Assembly: GCF_014844135.1 (NCBI RefSeq) | Contig: NZ_CP041403.1 | Coordinates: forward strand, 1 to 64,000 | Length of the DNA: 64,000 nucleotides | Reading direction: 5' to 3' | DNA from: Arcobacter sp. FWKO B | Lineage (GTDB): Bacteria; Campylobacterota; Campylobacteria; Campylobacterales; Arcobacteraceae | In this document: in pieces, positions 46,861 through 55,923 of the stretch | Numbering within the stretch: the first letter of the stretch is position 1 | How the letters are laid out: each line of letters starts with the position of its first letter | Made by a program: the position numbers and the translations under genes | Notes under the pieces: generated by a model | What the model was told of the DNA's origin: nothing | The model's input: only the letters and a program-made list of their open reading frames with translations | The model's database searches: none

Positions 46861-47631
46861 ATGGAATATTTACTAATAACTGTAAAAGACAAATACTTTG
46901 CAATTGATGTTGAAAATATTATAGAAATACTAAGACCAAAGGATATCACTCAAATTCCTGAGGTTGAGCCTTATATCTTGGGTGTAATGAATATAAGAGG
47001 ACATATTGGTACAGTAGTTAGTCTTAGAAAAATGCTCCATTACAAAGAAATGGGTGAAGAGTTACAAGAGTTTATTGCTACTATTAAAAAAGCTCATATT
47101 GACTGGGTAAAAGAGCTTGAAGACTCTGTGAGTCATGATAAAGATTTCACAAAAACTCTTGATCCGCATAAATGTGCTCTTGGACAATGGCTTGATAAGA
47201 TTATGACATGCTTGAAATGTGATGATATATTTATGGATAAGATTAAAAGAGAGATAAATCCGCATCATAAATGTCTACATGAAAAAGGTGCTGTTGTGCT
47301 TGATACTGCTTTAAAAGACAAAGATAAAGCAATGAGTATAATAAGAACTGAAATACACAACCATTTTGATGTGGTTGTAAGCAATATTGAGGCTTTAAAT
47401 AATGATGTTGATTTATGGACAAACTCTATTCAAAGAATAGTTGCTTTTGTGACAGCAAAGGGTGATACAATAAATATTTTAGTTGATGATGTTGTAGATA
47501 TTATCTCAGTAAAAGAGGAACAAAAACAAAAACTCTCTCAACTAGATGAGGGGCATATTGTACAGTTTGACAGTGCTATTGAACTAAAGGATGGAAAAAT
47601 AGCAACTATTATTAATAATATAAATATTTAA
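46861..47631 (+). CDS. cheW: CheW coupling protein with inserted zinc-binding CZB domain
   Basis: The first CheW half occupies residues 1-65 (YLLITVKDKYFAIDVE, ILGVMNIRG). The chain then enters a CZB domain: His79 (AHIDW), the hallmark CALGQW at 105-110 and HHKCLHEKG (His136, His140). The CheW fold resumes from about 185 (FVTAKGDTINILVDDVVDI). CZB binds zinc through three His and one Cys and senses zinc or oxidants such as hypochlorite in other proteins. I use ATG 46861, with AAGGA seven bases upstream, instead of 46837. Confidence 0.9.
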   Translation: MEYLLITVKDKYFAIDVENIIEILRPKDITQIPEVEPYILGVMNIRGHIGTVVSLRKMLHYKEMGEELQEFIATIKKAHIDWVKELEDSVSHDKDFTKTLDPHKCALGQWLDKIMTCLKCDDIFMDKIKREINPHHKCLHEKGAVVLDTALKDKDKAMSIIRTEIHNHFDVVVSNIEALNNDVDLWTNSIQRIVAFVTAKGDTINILVDDVVDIISVKEEQKQKLSQLDEGHIVQFDSAIELKDGKIATIINNINI

Positions 47632-47641
47632 AGGATATATT

Positions 47642-48091
47642 ATGATAGCAATACCAGTAAAAATTCAAAAAGATGATATTGTAGTTGCTCATTCTTTTGG
47701 AAGAGCTATATATTTTGCAATTGCAAATAAGGGACAAATTGAGATTGTGAAAAACAATTATCATTGTGGAAGGTCTGTTGCCGTTTGGCTCAAAAGTCTT
47801 GGTGTTACTGATATTATTGTATCTCAACTAAAAAAAAACCCTTTTGAAGCTTTACAAAATATTGGTATAAAAGTGTATTACATAGGTAAAAAAAAGGTAG
47901 GGTTTCGTAATGCTATTTTAAAATTTGCTGATGGTGAAGTGCCTATCTTAAATCAGTTTAGCTATGAGTTGTATATGAAAAAAAGCCCTTTAAATGACGA
48001 ACAAAGTGTAGTGCAAACATACAAAGAGAGAATACATAGTCTAATAGAGCAAAGAGTTGTTAGTAATGTTGTTAAAACTTATCAATTATAA
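47642..48091 (+). CDS. NifX/NifB-type dinitrogenase cofactor-binding domain protein
   Basis: The 149-residue protein matches the dinitrogenase iron-molybdenum cofactor family: VVAHSFGRAIYFAI, CGRSVAVWLKSLGV, a KNPFEALQNIGIKVYY segment, then a short extra C-terminal tail. Members carry Fe-S or FeMo-cofactor precursors. Here it lies inside a chemosensory operon, between cheW-CZB and cheB, 10 bases from each. A redox or Fe-S sensing input to the soluble receptor is conceivable. CheD, often at this position, is not what the sequence shows. Confidence 0.85.
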   Translation: MIAIPVKIQKDDIVVAHSFGRAIYFAIANKGQIEIVKNNYHCGRSVAVWLKSLGVTDIIVSQLKKNPFEALQNIGIKVYYIGKKKVGFRNAILKFADGEVPILNQFSYELYMKKSPLNDEQSVVQTYKERIHSLIEQRVVSNVVKTYQL

Positions 48092-48100
48092 GGCTTAAAA

Positions 48101-49159
48101 ATGAGTCAAAAAGTTTTGGTAGTAGATGATTCTGCTTTAATTAGAAAAGAACTTGGAAAATTGCTTGAGGGTGTTGGGTTTGAGCTTGATTACGCTAAAA
48201 ATGGACAAGAAGCTATAGATAAGGCATTGGAGTTTGACTATGATGTGATAACTATGGATATCAATATGCCTGTTTTAGATGGTTTAAGTGCAGTAAAAGA
48301 GATTATGAAAAAAAAGCCAACGCCGATAGTCATGGTAAGTTCTTTAACACAAGGTGATGCAGATATAACATTTGAAGCACTTGATTATGGAGCTGTTGAT
48401 TTTGTAGGAAAGCCTGGAACTATTACTTTAAAAGTGAAAGAATCAGGCGATGAAATCATATGTAAAATTCAAGCAGCTGCAAAGATACCAAAGAATAGAC
48501 TTACTATAAGAAAAGTAGGCAATGGCGTTAAAGCAACACTTGCTAAAAAACCAAGAAAGATAGTTATACAATCGCACGGCATGGTTGAGAAAGTTGTTTT
48601 GATAGGTTCATCAACAGGTGGTCCTAGTTTGATAGAAAAAATTGCAACCTCATTGCCAGAAGATTATCCATATCCTATATGTGTAGTTCAGCATATGCCA
48701 GAGTCTTTTACTGCAAAGTTTGCAAATAGACTTGATAGTATAAGTCATATTGAGGTTGTTGAAGCAAAAAATAATGACATTTTATGTTCTGGGAAGATGA
48801 TTATTGGGAAGGGTGGATATCATATGCTTTTTTCAAAAAAAGCTTCTGGAGTTGTAAATATAAAACTTGGTGCTAATCTTGAGAAATCATTTTTTGTCCC
48901 ATCCGTTGATAAAATGTTTTTTTCTGCAGCTACTACATTTAGTGGTATAGATGTTTTAGCAATAGAGCTTACAGGGATAGGTGATGATGGAGCAAAAGGT
49001 TTGCTTGAGCTGAAAAAACATGGAGCATTGACTATAGCTGAATCAGAAGAAACAGCTACAATATATGGGATGCCTAGAGTTGCATATGAGATAGGCGCAA
49101 CTGTCAAAGTTCTCCCTTTTTCTAAAATATTGGAAGAAATTGTGTTATTTGGAAAGTGA
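48101..49159 (+). CDS. cheB: Chemotaxis methylesterase CheB
   Basis: A receiver domain (VDDSALIRKEL, DVITMDINMPVLDGL) is linked to the methylesterase domain. Its Ser-His-Asp residues lie in GSSTGGPS, CVVQHMP and GIGDDGAKGL. It removes methyl groups from receptors or deamidates Gln, providing adaptation. It pairs with cheR downstream. The length of 352 residues is normal. Confidence 0.95.
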   Translation: MSQKVLVVDDSALIRKELGKLLEGVGFELDYAKNGQEAIDKALEFDYDVITMDINMPVLDGLSAVKEIMKKKPTPIVMVSSLTQGDADITFEALDYGAVDFVGKPGTITLKVKESGDEIICKIQAAAKIPKNRLTIRKVGNGVKATLAKKPRKIVIQSHGMVEKVVLIGSSTGGPSLIEKIATSLPEDYPYPICVVQHMPESFTAKFANRLDSISHIEVVEAKNNDILCSGKMIIGKGGYHMLFSKKASGVVNIKLGANLEKSFFVPSVDKMFFSAATTFSGIDVLAIELTGIGDDGAKGLLELKKHGALTIAESEETATIYGMPRVAYEIGATVKVLPFSKILEEIVLFGK

Positions 49160-49204
49160 AATTTTGTAGTTATATACAAGATTAAAAAATATGAGGTATA
49201 AACA

Positions 49205-50029
49205 ATGATTGAGTTTAAAGATTTTCTTAGATTGAGAGATTTTTTATACCGTAAAACTGGTATCTATATGGATGATAAAAAATATGAACAATTTAGTAAA
49301 AAACTTATTTCATATTTAAAAGAGCATAGTTATGATAATTTTAGTGTATTTTTTCATGCATTAAGATTTGAAAGTGGTAGTAATATGCTTCAAGGTGTTA
49401 TAAATCTTGTGACCGTAAATGAGACTTATTTTTTTAGAGAAAAGCACCATTTTGATATATTGATAAATAATGTATTGCCATTTTTACATCAGCATAGAAG
49501 CAAAAATGATATTTTAAGAATACTATGTGCTCCTTCTTCAACTGGTGAAGAACCATATACCTTGGCTTTACATCTTTTGGATGAAGCAAAATTACTTGAA
49601 TCTAGAGATATTGAACTAATAGGAATAGATATAGATAGTAATGCAATAGATAAAGCAACATCTGGGGTTTTTACAAAAAGAAGTGTGCAATTTGTTCCAA
49701 ATCATTTATTAACAAGATACTTTAAATACAAAGAGAACAATTACCATATACATTCACATATTAAAAGTTCAATTTCTTTTAAAGTTGCAAATGTAATGGA
49801 TAGAAATCAGATGATGGGACTTGGGAATTTTGATGTGATTTTTTCAAGGAATATGTTGATTTATTTTGATGATGAAAGTAGAAAAAATGTTAGTCATACA
49901 TTTCATGATTTATTAAAACCTAAAGGTTTTGTATTTTTAGGGCATGCTGATAAAATGTGCCAAGTTGATTCACTTTTTGATACTGTAAAAATGTCTGATT
50001 CAATTATATATCAAAAGTCTAATAAGTGA
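49205..50029 (+). CDS. cheR: Chemotaxis methyltransferase CheR
   Basis: The N-terminal helical domain (YRKTGIYMDDKKYEQFSKKL) and the SAM domain are present. The SAM domain has VTVNETYFFREKHHFD, CAPSSTGEEPYTLA and DVIFSRNMLIYFD. It methylates glutamates of the receptor. It is 274 residues long and lacks the C-terminal pentapeptide-binding extensions seen elsewhere. Confidence 0.95.
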   Translation: MIEFKDFLRLRDFLYRKTGIYMDDKKYEQFSKKLISYLKEHSYDNFSVFFHALRFESGSNMLQGVINLVTVNETYFFREKHHFDILINNVLPFLHQHRSKNDILRILCAPSSTGEEPYTLALHLLDEAKLLESRDIELIGIDIDSNAIDKATSGVFTKRSVQFVPNHLLTRYFKYKENNYHIHSHIKSSISFKVANVMDRNQMMGLGNFDVIFSRNMLIYFDDESRKNVSHTFHDLLKPKGFVFLGHADKMCQVDSLFDTVKMSDSIIYQKSNK

Positions 50030-50057
50030 TTGTATATATTAATAAAAAGGAGATACT

Positions 50058-50444
50058 ATGGCAAAAATTGTAGTTATAGTTGATGATTCTCAAACAGTTC
50101 ATCTATCGCTGGAAATGGCTATGGAGGATTTGATAAATAGTGGTGAAATTGATAAAAAATCTTATATAAATCCACTTGATTTTGTGCAAGATGTTAAAAA
50201 TGGTTTGGTGTATGATTTGTGTATAACAGATATTAATATGCCTGAAATGAATGGTTTAGATTTAACAAAATTTCTTAAATCTTTCCCAGCAACACAAATC
50301 AAGCCTATTTTAGCACTGACAACAGAAAGCTCTGATGCAATCAAAGAGCAAGGAAAAGAAGCTGGACTTACTGGATGGATTACCAAGCCTTTTACAGCAG
50401 ATAAGGTTATTAGTGCTATAAAAAGAGTTTTAAGACTTAGATAA
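50058..50444 (+). CDS. cheY: CheY-type response regulator
   Basis: This single receiver domain (128 residues) has VDDSQTVHLSL, CITDINMPEMNGLDL, LTTESSD and WITKPF. It is a small output protein of the operon. Whether it acts on a flagellar motor or another target is not visible. It is led by AAAGGAGATACT before the ATG. Confidence 0.93.
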   Translation: MAKIVVIVDDSQTVHLSLEMAMEDLINSGEIDKKSYINPLDFVQDVKNGLVYDLCITDINMPEMNGLDLTKFLKSFPATQIKPILALTTESSDAIKEQGKEAGLTGWITKPFTADKVISAIKRVLRLR

Positions 50445-50458
50445 CTTAGGAGGAAAAA

Positions 50459-50683
50459 ATGATTTTAGATAATAATACATTATTTTTAGATACACCTATG
50501 GAGTATGAACATTACAAAGAGTTACTAAAAGCATCAAAAAAAGCTACGCAAATAGTTGTACAAACAAACGATTTGCATCCTAGCATAATGCAGTTACTTT
50601 TTTGTCTTTCAAGGGAAAAAGATATCATAAATGAAGATAAATTCAATAAAAGATTATTTGAAAATCTTCATTTTAGAGGCTAG
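50459..50683 (+). CDS. Small STAS-like protein, last gene of chemosensory operon
   Basis: The 74-residue protein has a beta-alpha pattern and a segment (about 28-52, IVVQTNDLHPSIMQLLFCLSR) reminiscent of STAS anti-anti-sigma domains. AGGAGG precedes the ATG by seven bases. It follows cheY by 14 bases. Small STAS proteins occur as outputs of some chemosensory systems, but the similarity here is weak. Confidence 0.6.
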   Translation: MILDNNTLFLDTPMEYEHYKELLKASKKATQIVVQTNDLHPSIMQLLFCLSREKDIINEDKFNKRLFENLHFRG

Positions 50684-50823
50684 TTATATTGAAAAGACTA
50701 TATTTTATTATATAAAGATGTATAAAACTAAGTTTTTTAAGCGTATATTTTAAGTTATTTGAATATAATTGGTTCATGACCTCGTTTTTCTTATTTGTTT
50801 TAATTCTAAAGTAGGGAGTTTAA

Positions 50824-52905
50824 GTGAGGAGTTATAATTTTTACTATACTGATGAAAGTACCTTTTAAAAAGATGTATCGGTTATTAATATAAATTCAAA
50901 AAATGTATTAATTCAGGTTTTTACATATATAACTAAAAAGAAGGAAATCGCTAAACTTCGTGATAGTATATTAAAACTTTTTCCATATGCTAAAATTATA
51001 GGTACAACAACAGATGGTGAGATAAATGGCTCTAAGGTTTCGACACATAAAACTGTTGTAAGTGTAACAATATTTGAAAAAACTACTGTAGAAGCAATAG
51101 CTTTAGAATATAAAAAAGAGCATTGTAAAGAGTGTAGAGCTTATTATGAGTGTATAAGTTTTGGTAAGAGTTTGGCAAATCAATTTACAAAAACAGATCC
51201 AAAAGTTGCAATATTTTTTGCTGATGGGCTCAACTTAAATGGTGAAAATTTTATAAAAGCTGTTGGTGAAACATTACCTAGTACTGTTATAATAGGTGGA
51301 CTTGCTGGTTCAAGTGGTAGCTTTAAAACTACTCTTGTATTTGATAATAAAAATATATTCAAACATGGTGCAGTTGGTATTGGTCTTTATGGTGAAAGTA
51401 TAATAGCAATTACTGATTATAAATGTAATTGGTCAACCATAGGTAAAGCGATGAAGATTACTAAATCAAATGGTAATAGAATCTATACAATAGATGGAAA
51501 TAGTGCATATGATATATATAGATACTACTTAGGCGATGATGTAGCTATGCATTTGCCCAAAATTGGTATGCAGTTTCCTTTGGTTAAAGAATATCCATCA
51601 TTGATTGCAAGATCAGTCATAGAAAAATATGATGATGGTTCACTTGAATTTACTGGTAATTTCAAAGAAGGTGAAGTCGTAAAGTTTGGTTTTATAAATA
51701 GTGATAGTGTATTTGCTGATGCATCTTATGTATCAGAAGAGATACTAAATACAGATGTAGAGTCTATTTTTATTTATTCATGTATGGCTAGAAGAAGGCT
51801 AATGCCTGATATGATTTATAAAGAGATTGAACCTCTTTCTACCCTAGCATCAACAGCTGGTTTTTTTACAAATGGTAGTTTTTTAACCCATAATAATGAG
51901 AGTTTGTTCAATCAAACCATGAGTGTTATTGCTTTAAGTGAAAATGTAAAAAAACCAATTATCAAATTTAAACATACCCCTCAAAATATAGTAAGTAAGA
52001 AAAAATTAGACTTTTTTTCTACCGTTAAAGCACTTGTGCATCTAGTTGATACTTCCCACAAAGAACTCGAGCTTAAAAATCAACAACTTCAAGAGTTAAA
52101 TGAAATATTAGAAAATTCTATTGATTTAAAAATAAGAGAGTTAAGGGAAAAAGATCATATCTTAATACAACAATCAAAATTAGCTTCTATGGGGGAGATG
52201 ATAGGTAATATTGCCCATCAGTGGAGGCAACCACTCAATGTCATAGGGGCTATTAATATGAAAATAGAAACATTACTTGATTTTGGTGAGGTTATTGATT
52301 CTCAAAAATACAAACCTATTAGTAGTGATATAGTTATGCAACTAGATTATATGTCAAAAACTATTGATGATTTTAGAGATTTTTTTATCAAAAGAAAAGA
52401 AAAAAGTGTATTTAGTATTTATGAAGCAATAATGGATGTGTATAATTTAGTTAAGATTCAGTATCAAAATAAAAATATTGAAATAGATATTCAAGGGAGT
52501 GATATTTTTATAAATGGTTATAAAAATGAGTTTAAGCAGGTAGTAATAAATATACTTAACAATGCAAAAGATGCTATTTTAGCTAGATACAATAATAGAA
52601 CACTTCAAGATGATGGCTATATTAAAATAATTCTTAGCGGAAATCTTGAAAATATACAACTTTTTATTATTGATAATGGAGGTGGTATTCCTGAGAGTGT
52701 ATTGCCTAAAATTTTTGAACCATACTATACAACTAAATCAAAAACCAAAGGGACAGGTATTGGCTTGTATATGAGCCATCATATTATTCATGGTCATTTT
52801 CACGGTGAACTACAAGTGGAAAATACAGTATTTACACATAATAATAACAAATATAAAGGTGCTATGTTCAAAATCATATTACCTTCTAAAATCAACTCAC
52901 AATAA
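50824..52905 (+). pseudogene. FIST-domain sensor histidine kinase interrupted by a nonsense codon
   Basis: The reading frame starts at GTG 50824 with AGGGAG six bases upstream (MRSYNFYYTDESTF) and meets TAA at 50866-50868. After that stop it continues open in the same frame to 52905. The region after the stop is a clear FIST sensory domain (VININ, GTTTDGEI, FADGLNLNGENF, GGLAGSSGSF). A coiled coil, a HisKA box (MIGNIAHQWRQPLN) and an ATPase domain (VVINILNNAKDA, DNGGGIPE, GTGIGLYMS) follow. No ATG or GTG restarts the frame before a TTG at 51172, which would cut the FIST domain. One substitution in codon 15 explains it; sequencing error or readthrough are alternatives. Confidence 0.82.
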
Positions 52906-53029
52906 TAACACATTTTTTTCTTACTATTCATCAATAAGCTTTCTTTGGTAAATATTTAATATTTATTATAAATATTTTATAAAGATTAAAGAAAGGTTTT
53001 ATTTTAAGCAATAAAATAGGTGGTATATT

Positions 53030-54742
53030 GTGACTTTAAACCTAAATGTAACCAATATTATCAAAGAGTGTAAAAATACAAATGTTTTATATGTTGAAGA
53101 TGATATTGAAACAGTTGCAAGCGTATCTGAAGTGTTGAAAACATTTTTTAATAAGGTTTATATCGCATACAATGGTAAAGATGGTTTAGATAATTTTTTA
53201 GCAAATAAAGATGATATTGATATAGTGATATCTGATATTGTTATGCCAGAAAAAAGTGGCTTAGAAATGGTTCAGGATATTAGAAAGATTGATAGTGGTG
53301 TAAGTATTATTATGCTTTCAGCAAATAGTGATTTAGATAGTTTATTAGATATTATAAGATATGGTGTTGATGGTTTTTTAATAAAACCATTAGAGTATAA
53401 TCAATTTATATCCACTATTTCACAAATCGTTGAAAAGATAGCATTAAAAAGACAAAATGAAGAGTATAAACAATATTTAGAAGAAAAAATAAAACAAAAA
53501 AGTGAAGAACTAAAAAAACAGTATTATATTGATAAATTAACAGGATTAAAAAATAGACTTGCTTTACTAGATGATATTAAAAAATATAATTCAAGCAAAC
53601 TTATATTGTTTGATATAAATAGGTTTTCAGCTGTAAATGATGTCTATGGACATGAAATAGGTGATAGCGTTTTAAGGTTGGTTGCAAATATACTAAACAA
53701 AATGGTTTATAATAGTTGTGATGTGTATAGGATATCTTCTGATCAGTTTGTAATCTTGCCAAAAAGTTGTGATGAACTCTCTTTTTGTATGAAATTAATA
53801 GAAGATTTGCTCAATGATTTATCTTTACAAGATATTACATTTGATATAGATGATATGATTATAGAAGTTGGTATATCAGCAACTTTTGCAATAGTAACTG
53901 ATGTTCCATCTAAAAAATTACTAGAGTGTGGTTATACCGCTTTAGCGTATGCAAAAACAACAAATCAGCCATATATACACTATAAAAAGAGTTTAGAACA
54001 AAAAATAAACCATAAGAAGAAACTTGAAGCCGTAAAGCTTATAAAAAAAGCACTAGAAGAAGACAGACTTATTCCATATTATCAACCAATATATAAAGCT
54101 GATGATAGTGTAAGTTATGAGTGTCTAGCAAGAGTTATAAAAGGTGATACTGAAATAGTATTACCAAGTAGTTTTATGGCTGAAATCAAAAGTACGCCAT
54201 ATTATACAAAAGTTACTAAAACTATGATACAAAAATCTTTTAGTTACTTTGAAAATAAGCCTTATAAATTTAGCATAAATTTATCATTTGAAGATATTTT
54301 AAATCAACAAATAGTTGACTATTTATTGGAGCAACTACAAGAAAGAAATCTTTCAAATAGGTTAATTATAGAGATTTTGGAAAGTGAATCGATAGATAAC
54401 TATGAAGTTGTAAAAAATTTTATAACACAAATTCGTAAATTTGATGTTGCTATAGCTATAGATGATTTTGGAAGTGGATATTCAAACTTTTCTTATATGT
54501 TAGAGTTAGAGCCTGATTATATAAAAATTGATGGTTCAATTATTCAAAATATTTCTCAAGATTCAAAAGCATATTCTATAGCAAAATCTATTGTTTATTT
54601 TGCTAATGAACTAGGAATTAAAACAATAGCTGAGTTTATCAAAGACAAAGATGTGTACGAAAAAAGCCTAGAACTTGATATTTATGGCAGACAGGGCTTT
54701 TTTCTAGGTAAGCCAGTATCAGATATTATAAGTAAAGGATGA
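53030..54742 (+). CDS. REC-GGDEF-EAL protein with degenerate GGDEF
   Basis: The receiver domain (VEDDIE, IVISDIVMPEKSG, IMLSANSD, LIKPLE) is followed by a coiled coil. A GGDEF-like domain comes next in which the active motif reads ISSDQF, so cyclase activity is unlikely. The EAL domain has ECLARV in place of EALLR, IDDFGSGYSN, DYIKIDGS and an AEFI segment, so phosphodiesterase activity is plausible. The start is GTG at 53030 with AGGTGG upstream. It is first of five consecutive signalling genes and is probably phosphorylated by a kinase from the set. Confidence 0.9.
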   Translation: MTLNLNVTNIIKECKNTNVLYVEDDIETVASVSEVLKTFFNKVYIAYNGKDGLDNFLANKDDIDIVISDIVMPEKSGLEMVQDIRKIDSGVSIIMLSANSDLDSLLDIIRYGVDGFLIKPLEYNQFISTISQIVEKIALKRQNEEYKQYLEEKIKQKSEELKKQYYIDKLTGLKNRLALLDDIKKYNSSKLILFDINRFSAVNDVYGHEIGDSVLRLVANILNKMVYNSCDVYRISSDQFVILPKSCDELSFCMKLIEDLLNDLSLQDITFDIDDMIIEVGISATFAIVTDVPSKKLLECGYTALAYAKTTNQPYIHYKKSLEQKINHKKKLEAVKLIKKALEEDRLIPYYQPIYKADDSVSYECLARVIKGDTEIVLPSSFMAEIKSTPYYTKVTKTMIQKSFSYFENKPYKFSINLSFEDILNQQIVDYLLEQLQERNLSNRLIIEILESESIDNYEVVKNFITQIRKFDVAIAIDDFGSGYSNFSYMLELEPDYIKIDGSIIQNISQDSKAYSIAKSIVYFANELGIKTIAEFIKDKDVYEKSLELDIYGRQGFFLGKPVSDIISKG

Positions 54743-54745
54743 ACA

Positions 54746-55912
54746 ATGAAAATTTTAGTTGTTGATGACGATAGAGAATATCTTGATATGATTGAAATGG
54801 CGTTAAAAAAAGCGTTTAATGAACTTTTAGTTGAAATAGTAGATAATGGTAAAGATGCGATATCTAAATGTAATGCAGAACCAATAGATTTGATTTTCCT
54901 TGATGTAAATATGCCAAAAATGAGTGGAATAAATGTAGCAAATATTTTAAAAAATGTTGAAAAAACATCAAGTATCCCAATAATTTTTGTTACATCAAAC
55001 TCATATGCTGACTTTGCTGATAAAGGGTTTGAAATGGGGAGTATTGATTATATTTCTAAGCCTATTGATATAAATTTACTTTTAAATAGGGTAGCTTTAT
55101 ATATAACAATAATAAAACAACAAAAATCACTTGAAGAAGCAAATGCAATCTTGAAAAAAAGAGTTGATAAAGCCATGTATGAAAATGAGTTACATGAGCA
55201 GATGTTAATACATCAAAGTAAAACTTCTGTTATGGGTGAGATGATAGGTGCGATAGCCCATCAATGGAGACAACCTTTAAATATCATAGCAACTTCTATG
55301 ATAAATCTAGAAACAAAAGCAGAACTTGGTATGCTTGACCTTAATGAAATAAAAAGGATTTATACTAAAATAAATACTACGCTACAGTTTTTATCAAAAA
55401 CAATTGATGATTTTAGAAACTTTTTTTTGACATCAAACTCAAAAGAAAAAATAAATCTAGTTCAAGCTGTAAATTATACAATTGATTTAGTATCAGCACA
55501 ATTTAAAGCACATAATATAGCAATAGAATTTGTATATAACAAGGATGAATCATACATGATTGATGGGTATTTTAACGAATTTAGACAAGTGGTCTTAAAT
55601 CTATTTGCAAATAGCAAAGATGCTATTGAAGCAAGGATGAAAGAAAATGAAGAACTTGATGGTTATATTAAAATAACATTAAGTAAGGTTAGTGATAGTA
55701 TAAGTCTAACATTTTGTGATAATGGTGGTGGAATATCCCCAGAGATACAAAGTAAAATATTTAATCCTTATTTTACAACAAAATTTGCAGGACAAGGGAC
55801 AGGAATAGGACTTTACTTATCAAAATCAATAATAGAAAAATTTCATAACGGAACAATAGAAGTTTATAATAAAAATGATGGTGCTTGTTTTGAAATAAAA
55901 TTTAAAATCTAA
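54746..55912 (+). CDS. REC-histidine kinase 1
   Basis: An N-terminal receiver (VVDDDREYLDM, LIFLDVNMPKMSG, VTSNSYA, ISKPID) is joined by a coiled coil to a HisKA box (MIGAIAHQWRQPLN). The ATPase domain follows (EFRQVVLNLFANSKDA, FCDNGGGI, GTGIGLYLS). There is no membrane segment, so it acts in the cytoplasm, perhaps as a phosphorelay hub. It starts three bases after the preceding stop. Confidence 0.92.
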   Translation: MKILVVDDDREYLDMIEMALKKAFNELLVEIVDNGKDAISKCNAEPIDLIFLDVNMPKMSGINVANILKNVEKTSSIPIIFVTSNSYADFADKGFEMGSIDYISKPIDINLLLNRVALYITIIKQQKSLEEANAILKKRVDKAMYENELHEQMLIHQSKTSVMGEMIGAIAHQWRQPLNIIATSMINLETKAELGMLDLNEIKRIYTKINTTLQFLSKTIDDFRNFFLTSNSKEKINLVQAVNYTIDLVSAQFKAHNIAIEFVYNKDESYMIDGYFNEFRQVVLNLFANSKDAIEARMKENEELDGYIKITLSKVSDSISLTFCDNGGGISPEIQSKIFNPYFTTKFAGQGTGIGLYLSKSIIEKFHNGTIEVYNKNDGACFEIKFKI

Positions 55913-55923
55913 GGTGGTAGCAA

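Noticed and set aside
47642-48091. Assignment as CheD deamidase
   Set aside because: Position beside cheB suggests CheD, but the motifs are those of the NifX/NifB cofactor family and the CheD catalytic pattern is absent.
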